Positions 16,136 to 20,828 of a stretch of DNA of 20,828 bases are shown piece by piece; position 1 is the stretch's first letter, and each line of letters opens with the position of its first letter. The stretch lies in assembly GCA_900551155.1 (NCBI GenBank), contig URVA01000015.1, forward strand, positions 1-20,828, in the 5' to 3' direction. The notes beneath the pieces are model-generated. The model was not told the origin of the DNA, made no database searches, and was given only the letters and a program-made list of their open reading frames with translations. Source of the DNA: an uncultured Eggerthella sp. (GTDB lineage: Bacteria > Actinomycetota > Coriobacteriia > Coriobacteriales > Eggerthellaceae). The position numbers and the translations under genes are program-made.

Positions 16136-17758
16136 ATGGAGCCCACACTTGAACAAATACGCACGATTGCCAAAGAAGGTGATTACCGTCGTATCCCTGT
16201 TAAAAAGGAGCTTTTCGCAGATCATATAACTCCCACTGACGCATTGCGCGCTCTTCGCGGCGCAAGTCATCACTGCTTTTTGCTTGAAAGCGCAGAAGCC
16301 AATGGCGCACGCGGACGCTATACCTTCCTTGGCTTTGAACCAACCTTGGAATTTACCTGCTCAGCTGGAAATGCGTGCATCAGAACAAACCTGGGGACAG
16401 ACAAAGAAACTTGTCAAACGTTCACCCTTGATCACCCCAATAGCGCGATCCGTCGCATTATTGAAGATTATAAAAGCCCCCAACTTGCCGATTTTCCACC
16501 CTTTGCGGGCGGTTTGGTTGGATATTTTTCTTTTGACTACTTTGCCTACAGTGAGCCAACCCTTCGCAAGGAACAGCCCACAGAAAAGCAGCTTGCCGAA
16601 GAAGACTTTTTGGATGTAGATCTTATGGCATTCGATAGCGTAATCGTGTTTGATTCCTATCGCCAAAAAGTAGTGCTTATCACAGGCGTTTATCCTTGCG
16701 CAAACCAGGATTCCAGCGCAGGGCGGCTTGATGCTCAGGGCGTTTCATCTGACCCTGACACCCTTGGCAATCCTGACGCCCAAAGCGCTGCACACAACCC
16801 TGACGCCCTTGGCAGCCTCACTACCCTCGAGCAATCCTATAAGCAGGCAGAAGAAAAGCTAGCCTATATTGAAAACATTCTTTTGAGGGGACCGCGTCAT
16901 ACTTTCGAAACGCTCCACCTAGAACACGACTTTATTCCCTCTTTAGATGAGTCGCACTACTGCGCAATGATTGAAAAGGCTAAAGATCATATCCATGAAG
17001 GCGACATCTTCCAAGTTGTTCTTTCAAATCCCCTTACCGCTCCTGCAACGGGAAGCCTCTTTGATGCTTATCGCATACTGCGAAGCGAAAACCCTTCGCC
17101 CTACATGCTGTATTTCACCAGCGATTCCGTAGAAATTGCAGGCGCATCGCCTGAAACACTCGTACGACTAGAAGGCGATCAACTTCAAACCTTCCCTCTT
17201 GCCGGTACGCGCCCGCGTGGCGCCACTTCAGAAGAAGACAAGCGCATTAAAGAAGAACTCCTTAGCGATGAAAAAGAACTCGCCGAACACAACATGCTGG
17301 TCGATCTTGGCCGAAACGATCTTGGACGTGTTTGTTCGCTCGGTTCGGTTCACGTAGATACCTATCTTGATGTGCTGGAATTTTCCCGCGTCATGCACAT
17401 TGGCTCTACCGTGAAAGGAACTATCAGCCCCGACAAAGATGCTCTCGATGCCGTTGATGCCGTACTTCCCGCAGGAACCTTGTCGGGCGCACCAAAAATT
17501 CGCGCCTGTGAAATTATCAACGAGCTAGAACCCGCACCTCGAGGCATCTATGGCGGCGCGCTTGGATATCTCGATTTCTCGGGAAATATGGATATCTGCA
17601 TTGCTATTCGTCTTGCCTACAAAAAGCACAACCAAATCTGCGTTCAATCAGGAGCGGGCATCGTTGCCGACAGCGACCGCGCATCGGAATATCGCGAATG
17701 CCAAAACAAAGCGGCAGCCGTAATTTCTGCACTTACTACCGCAAATGGAGGTCTGTAA
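16136..17758 (+). CDS. trpE: Anthranilate synthase component I
   Basis: With TrpG converts chorismate and glutamine to anthranilate, the first committed step to tryptophan. Seen: LLES (residues 49-52), the tryptophan feedback-site motif, in HHCFLLESAEANGARGRYTFLG; chorismate-binding core with ASPETLVRLEG, LAGTRPRGAT, HNMLVDLGRNDLGRVC, LPAGTLSGAPK and QSGAGIVADSD. 540 residues, longer than many TrpE because of an insertion of about 45 residues (187-230) between the two halves, made of imperfect repeats rich in Asp, Pro, Ala and Gly. AGGAAGG (16119-16125) precedes the ATG with a rather long 10-nt spacer. First gene of trpE-G-D-C/F, directly downstream of the T-box terminator; trpG begins 1 nt after its stop. 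Confidence 0.97.
   Translation: MEPTLEQIRTIAKEGDYRRIPVKKELFADHITPTDALRALRGASHHCFLLESAEANGARGRYTFLGFEPTLEFTCSAGNACIRTNLGTDKETCQTFTLDHPNSAIRRIIEDYKSPQLADFPPFAGGLVGYFSFDYFAYSEPTLRKEQPTEKQLAEEDFLDVDLMAFDSVIVFDSYRQKVVLITGVYPCANQDSSAGRLDAQGVSSDPDTLGNPDAQSAAHNPDALGSLTTLEQSYKQAEEKLAYIENILLRGPRHTFETLHLEHDFIPSLDESHYCAMIEKAKDHIHEGDIFQVVLSNPLTAPATGSLFDAYRILRSENPSPYMLYFTSDSVEIAGASPETLVRLEGDQLQTFPLAGTRPRGATSEEDKRIKEELLSDEKELAEHNMLVDLGRNDLGRVCSLGSVHVDTYLDVLEFSRVMHIGSTVKGTISPDKDALDAVDAVLPAGTLSGAPKIRACEIINELEPAPRGIYGGALGYLDFSGNMDICIAIRLAYKKHNQICVQSGAGIVADSDRASEYRECQNKAAAVISALTTANGGL
16751..16815 (+). repeat. Imperfect in-frame repeats in the trpE insertion
   Basis: Units at 16751-16770 and 16796-16815 share 17 of 20 bases around CCTGAC[A/G]CCCTTGGCA and lie 45 bp apart. 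A diverged related unit at 16769-16780 carries CCTGACGCCC. All keep the reading frame, coding a repeated N/D-P-D-x-LG motif in a loop where TrpE proteins are normally short. Confidence 0.7.
17747..17752 (+). promoter_or_regulatory. Shine-Dalgarno site deciding the trpG start
   Basis: GGAGGT lies inside the end of trpE, 7 nt before the ATG at 17760. An in-frame ATG at 17745 overlaps this site and would add five residues not found in TrpG proteins. Confidence 0.8.
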
Positions 17759-17759
17759 G

Positions 17760-18383
17760 ATGATTGTTCTAATCGATAACTACGACAGCTTTGTCTATAA
17801 CCTCTATCAGCTGCTTGGCACTCTTGACTCCAACGTAGTGGTATATCGAAACGATGCCATCAACACAGAAGAACTTATATCTTTAAACCCCGACGCCATC
17901 GTACTTTCCCCTGGCCCTGGAAAACCCGCTGATGCAGGAATTTGCATTGAGGTAGTCCACCGTCTATCGGGAACGATTCCCCTGCTCGGCGTTTGCCTTG
18001 GTCATCAGGCAATCTGTGAAGCATTTGGTGCGGTGGTGGGTCATGCAAAACATCTTATGCACGGAAAATCTTCCCCTGCCGAACTGGACACAACATCGCC
18101 GCTTTTTAAGAACCTGCCCCATACTATTTCGGTTGCGCGCTATCACTCGCTTGCAGCAGACGAAGAAGCACTTCCTGCCAACCTTTGTGTTATTGCTCGC
18201 GCACAAGATGAAGTTATGGCAGTAGCCCACCGCATCCACCCCACCTACGGGGTTCAGTTCCATCCCGAATCAATTCTGACTCCCGATGGGAAGCAGATAC
18301 TACAAAACTTCTTAGATACCGCAGCTCAATTTAACGCCGCAGCTCAGTTCGACACCGCAAACCATTTCAATAATCCCATTTGA
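17760..18383 (+). CDS. trpG: Anthranilate synthase component II (glutamine amidotransferase)
   Basis: Hydrolyses glutamine and channels ammonia to TrpE. Seen: N-terminal MIVLIDNYDSFVYNL, SPGPGKP, nucleophile Cys79 in GVCLGHQAI, and His168/Glu170 in QFHPESI, the class I amidotransferase triad. 207 residues. The ATG at 17760 fits the family and has GGAGGT 7 nt before it, so the in-frame ATG at 17745 is rejected. The last 20 or so residues are an unusual tail of three hexapeptide repeats beyond the normal end near LQNFL. The 57-nt gap to trpD is larger than elsewhere in this operon. Stand-alone trpG, not fused to trpD; could also serve para-aminobenzoate synthase, but the operon position favours TrpE. 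Confidence 0.96.
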   Translation: MIVLIDNYDSFVYNLYQLLGTLDSNVVVYRNDAINTEELISLNPDAIVLSPGPGKPADAGICIEVVHRLSGTIPLLGVCLGHQAICEAFGAVVGHAKHLMHGKSSPAELDTTSPLFKNLPHTISVARYHSLAADEEALPANLCVIARAQDEVMAVAHRIHPTYGVQFHPESILTPDGKQILQNFLDTAAQFNAAAQFDTANHFNNPI

Positions 18384-18425
18384 GGTAACGACAAAGTTCA
18401 ACGTAGCAACCCAGCTCAATTCAAC
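18321..18425 (+). repeat. 18-bp repeats at the 3' end of trpG with a copy before trpD
   Basis: Three units of 18 bp begin at 18321, 18339 and 18357 and code for AAQFNA, AAQFDT and ANHFNN. A further copy of CAGCTCAATTCAAC lies at 18412-18425, outside trpG and just before the trpD Shine-Dalgarno site. It differs from the first unit at one base in 14. Confidence 0.75.
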
Positions 18426-18440
18426 AAAAGGAGATCTCCC

Positions 18441-19451
18441 ATGATTAAAGAAGCCATCAAAAAAGTAGCTCAAAAACAAAACCTTCCCTACAAAGAAGCC
18501 GAAGCAGTAATGGATGAAATCATGAGTGGCAAAGCCACCCCAGTGCAGATGGCAGCCTACCTAACCGCGCTTGCCATGAAAGGCGAAACCATCGATGAAA
18601 TTACCGCATCAGCAGCAGGCATGCGCGCTCATTGCGTAAAGCTTCTTCATGAAGTAGATGCCCTTGAAATCGTGGGTACGGGCGGCGATGGATCTAATTC
18701 GTTCAACATTTCCACCACCGCTTCGCTTGTTATTGCAGCAGCAGGAGTTCCCGTTGCAAAGCACGGCAACCGTGCTGCTTCATCTAAATGCGGCGCCGCT
18801 GATGTTTTAGAAGAGCTTGGAGTAAAAATTGACATTGCTCCTGAACGAAGCGCCGAACTTCTGCAAAAAATTAATATCTGTTTTCTGTTCGCGCAGAACT
18901 ATCACATCGCCATGAAATACGTTGCGCCTGTTCGCAAAGAACTGGGAATCCGCACCGTATTTAACATTCTGGGTCCTTTAAGCAACCCCGCAGGCGCAAA
19001 CATGGAACTTATGGGGGTCTATGACCAGGAATTAGTAGAACCGCTTGCACAGGTAATGATGAAACTGGGTGTTCGCCGTGGCATGGTGGTCTACGGTCAG
19101 GACAGCCTTGACGAAATATCTATGGCAGGCCCTACCAGCGTTTGCGAAATTAAAGATGGCTGGTTCCAATCCTATGAAATAACCCCAGAACAGTTTGGAT
19201 ATGAACGCTGCGCAAAACAGGATTTAGTTGGCGGAACGCCTGATGTTAACGCCGCTATTACCCGAGCCATTATTAATGGTGAAGACCGTGGACCAAAACG
19301 CTGCGCTGTTTGTCTGAACGCAGGAGCTGCACTCTACATTACGGGAGCTGCAGAAACCATGGAAGCAGGCGTTCGTCTTGCTGAACAAATTATTGATGAG
19401 GGTAAAGCCGCAGCAAAGCTTGAAGAATTTATTCAGGAGACCAACCGATGA
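18441..19451 (+). CDS. trpD: Anthranilate phosphoribosyltransferase
   Basis: Joins anthranilate to PRPP to give phosphoribosylanthranilate, the second tryptophan step. Seen: glycine-rich PRPP motif GTGGDGSNSFN (from residue 79), the KHGNRAASSKCGAADVLEELG anthranilate/PRPP region, and GPLSNPAG; 336 residues, the normal length of a monofunctional TrpD. AGGAG (18429-18433) lies 7 nt before the ATG. Its stop overlaps the trpC start as ATGA (19448-19451), implying coupled translation. Confidence 0.97.
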   Translation: MIKEAIKKVAQKQNLPYKEAEAVMDEIMSGKATPVQMAAYLTALAMKGETIDEITASAAGMRAHCVKLLHEVDALEIVGTGGDGSNSFNISTTASLVIAAAGVPVAKHGNRAASSKCGAADVLEELGVKIDIAPERSAELLQKINICFLFAQNYHIAMKYVAPVRKELGIRTVFNILGPLSNPAGANMELMGVYDQELVEPLAQVMMKLGVRRGMVVYGQDSLDEISMAGPTSVCEIKDGWFQSYEITPEQFGYERCAKQDLVGGTPDVNAAITRAIINGEDRGPKRCAVCLNAGAALYITGAAETMEAGVRLAEQIIDEGKAAAKLEEFIQETNR

Positions 19452-20828
19452 GCAGCATACTTCAACGCATTGCAGAAAAAACGCGCCAGCGCATCGAATA
19501 CGAACGAACCCTTATCTCTGACGAGGCTTTAATCGAGCAAGCACGCGCTCGTGCAAACGAGGAACTAAGCCAAGGACCTTTCGCGTTTCCCTTTGAACAG
19601 GCACTTGCCCAAAGCGACACCTCCTTTATTTGCGAGGTGAAAAAAGCATCCCCTTCTAAGGGAGTTATAGCCCAAGAGTTTCCGTATCAAGACATCGCAG
19701 AAGCTTACGAAAACAGTGGTGCTGCCGCCATATCATGCTTAACGGAACCCTACTTTTTCTTCGGATCAAACGAGTATCTAAAAGCCATCGCCGCAAACGT
19801 TTCTATTCCCGTTCTGCGAAAAGACTTCACGGTAGATGCGCGCATGATCTATGAAGCAAGAGTATTGGGTGCAAGCGCAGTGTTGCTTATCTGCTCTATC
19901 CTCAACGATGAAGAATTGAGCGAATATTTGAATCTTGCACATGCCTTGGGGCTTTCTGCACTGGTAGAAGCTCATGACGCTACCGAAATTGACCGCGCCC
20001 TTGCTGCAGGCGCCCGCATTATCGGAGTCAATAATCGCAACCTGGCAACGTTCGAAGTTGACACCACCAATAGCTTGCGTTTGCGCGAGCGCGCTAAAGA
20101 TGTTTTGTTTGTTTCAGAAAGCGGAATTAAAACCCGCGAAGACGTTGCACAACTTGAAAGCATTGGCGTAGATGCTGTTCTTATTGGCGAAACCCTTATG
20201 CGCAGCACCAACAAAGCTAAAACCCTTAGCATTCTTCGTGGCGATTGCCCCAGCGACACCGCCCACGAAGCCGAACCAAACATTGCAGCATCTTCCGAAA
20301 ACACGCAAAGCAGCTCCTCTGATTTTCTTCGCAACGCATCACCTACTACTGAGCGCACCTATATCAAAACCTGTGGCATGACACGACTTGAAGACATTGC
20401 TGCAGTAAATGAAGCGCATCCCGATATGTGCGGCTTCATTATTGATTTTCCGAAGAGCACGCGCAGCGTTAGCGCAGAACAGCAGATTGAACTTGCCTCA
20501 CGTCTTGATCCAACCATCTGCTCGGTTGGCGTGTTTGTTGACGCACCCATCAATCAGATAGTCGCACTTGCACACATCGGAAGTATCCAAGCAATACAGC
20601 TTCATGGCAACGAAGATGAAGACTACATAGCACACCTCCGCGAACAGTGCACCCTGCCCATTATCAAAGCATTCCAAATTAAAAACGCCAATGATCTCGC
20701 CAAAGCTGAAACATCGAGTGCCGATATGGTTTTGCTCGACAGCGGACAAGGCAGCGGTAAGTCCTTCGATTGGTCTTTACTTAAAACCTTTGCCCGTCCC
20801 TACCTTTTAGCGGGCGGCTTAAGCCCCC
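19448..20828 (+). CDS. trpC/F: Indole-3-glycerol-phosphate synthase / phosphoribosylanthranilate isomerase fusion, 3'-partial
   Basis: Fusion of the two enzymes for steps 3 and 4 of tryptophan synthesis; 460 codons seen and no stop before the right edge. TrpC domain (about 1-265): CEVKKASPSKG (Lys66/67 region), LRKDF (Lys125), EAHD (Glu174), NNRNL (Asn195) and SESGI (Glu224), the usual active-site set. A Ser/Glu/Asn-rich linker (about 266-302) joins the TrpF domain, which starts at YIKTCGMTR (Cys309), continues with VGVFVD and QLHG, and has LLDSGQGSGKSFDW (Asp431, general-acid position). Only some 25-35 residues of TrpF are missing. The start is the ATG in ATGA overlapping trpD, with AGGAGA 7 nt before it. 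E. coli has the same domain order but its trpC lies within a different operon arrangement. trpB and trpA probably follow. Confidence 0.95.
   Translation, partial: MSSILQRIAEKTRQRIEYERTLISDEALIEQARARANEELSQGPFAFPFEQALAQSDTSFICEVKKASPSKGVIAQEFPYQDIAEAYENSGAAAISCLTEPYFFFGSNEYLKAIAANVSIPVLRKDFTVDARMIYEARVLGASAVLLICSILNDEELSEYLNLAHALGLSALVEAHDATEIDRALAAGARIIGVNNRNLATFEVDTTNSLRLRERAKDVLFVSESGIKTREDVAQLESIGVDAVLIGETLMRSTNKAKTLSILRGDCPSDTAHEAEPNIAASSENTQSSSSDFLRNASPTTERTYIKTCGMTRLEDIAAVNEAHPDMCGFIIDFPKSTRSVSAEQQIELASRLDPTICSVGVFVDAPINQIVALAHIGSIQAIQLHGNEDEDYIAHLREQCTLPIIKAFQIKNANDLAKAETSSADMVLLDSGQGSGKSFDWSLLKTFARPYLLAGGLSP

Overview
The window is an ordinary-looking bacterial chromosome segment of amino-acid and nitrogen metabolism genes, with short intergenic regions, strong Shine-Dalgarno sites and roughly balanced base composition. 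The combination of a type III glutamine synthetase, a two-subunit GltBD glutamate synthase, a direct diaminopimelate aminotransferase (DapL-like), an iron-sulphur-type PurF and a tryptophan T-box suggests an anaerobic Gram-positive bacterium. I lean to Actinomycetota, class Coriobacteriia (Eggerthellales-like), but that is recognition by eye, not a search.

Layout, left to right. (1) 1-1092 (+): 3' part of an NAD(P)H-hydrate epimerase whose reading frame runs off the left edge. (2) 1093-1406: convergent gap with two minus-strand terminator hairpins. (3) 1407-2459 (-): asd. (4) 2460-2855: divergent regulatory region. (5) 2856-8989 (+): gltB-gltD, closed by a terminator. (6) 9148-11310 (+): type III glutamine synthetase. 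(7) 11311-11608: region with a 151-bp imperfect inverted repeat and an operator-like direct repeat. (8) 11609-13815 (+): dapF and a dapL-like aminotransferase. (9) 13995-15521 (+): purF, preceded by a 12-bp tandem repeat. (10) 15522-16135: trp leader with a tryptophan T-box. (11) 16136-20828 (+): trpE-trpG-trpD-trpC/F, the last a fusion cut by the right edge; trpB and trpA may follow outside.

How the genes fit together. Glutamine synthetase and GltBD form the GS/GOGAT cycle of ammonium assimilation. GltB, PurF and TrpG each use glutamine as nitrogen donor. Asd, the DapL-like enzyme and DapF belong to the route from aspartate to meso-diaminopimelate and lysine. The trp genes are placed under uncharged tRNA(Trp) control by the T-box.

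Main observations for a second look: (a) a closely similar multi-half-site element (TTAAC-GAAAC-GAAAC type, 10-11 bp period) upstream of both gltB and glnA, resembling actinobacterial GlnR boxes; (b) an additional terminator-like hairpin inside the trp T-box leader; (c) a long paired 151-bp element between glnA and dapF that no known family explains for me; (d) short in-frame tandem repeats expanded inside or at the ends of conserved enzymes (NnrE, TrpE, TrpG) and in the purF upstream region. I found no mobile element, CRISPR array, tRNA or rRNA.
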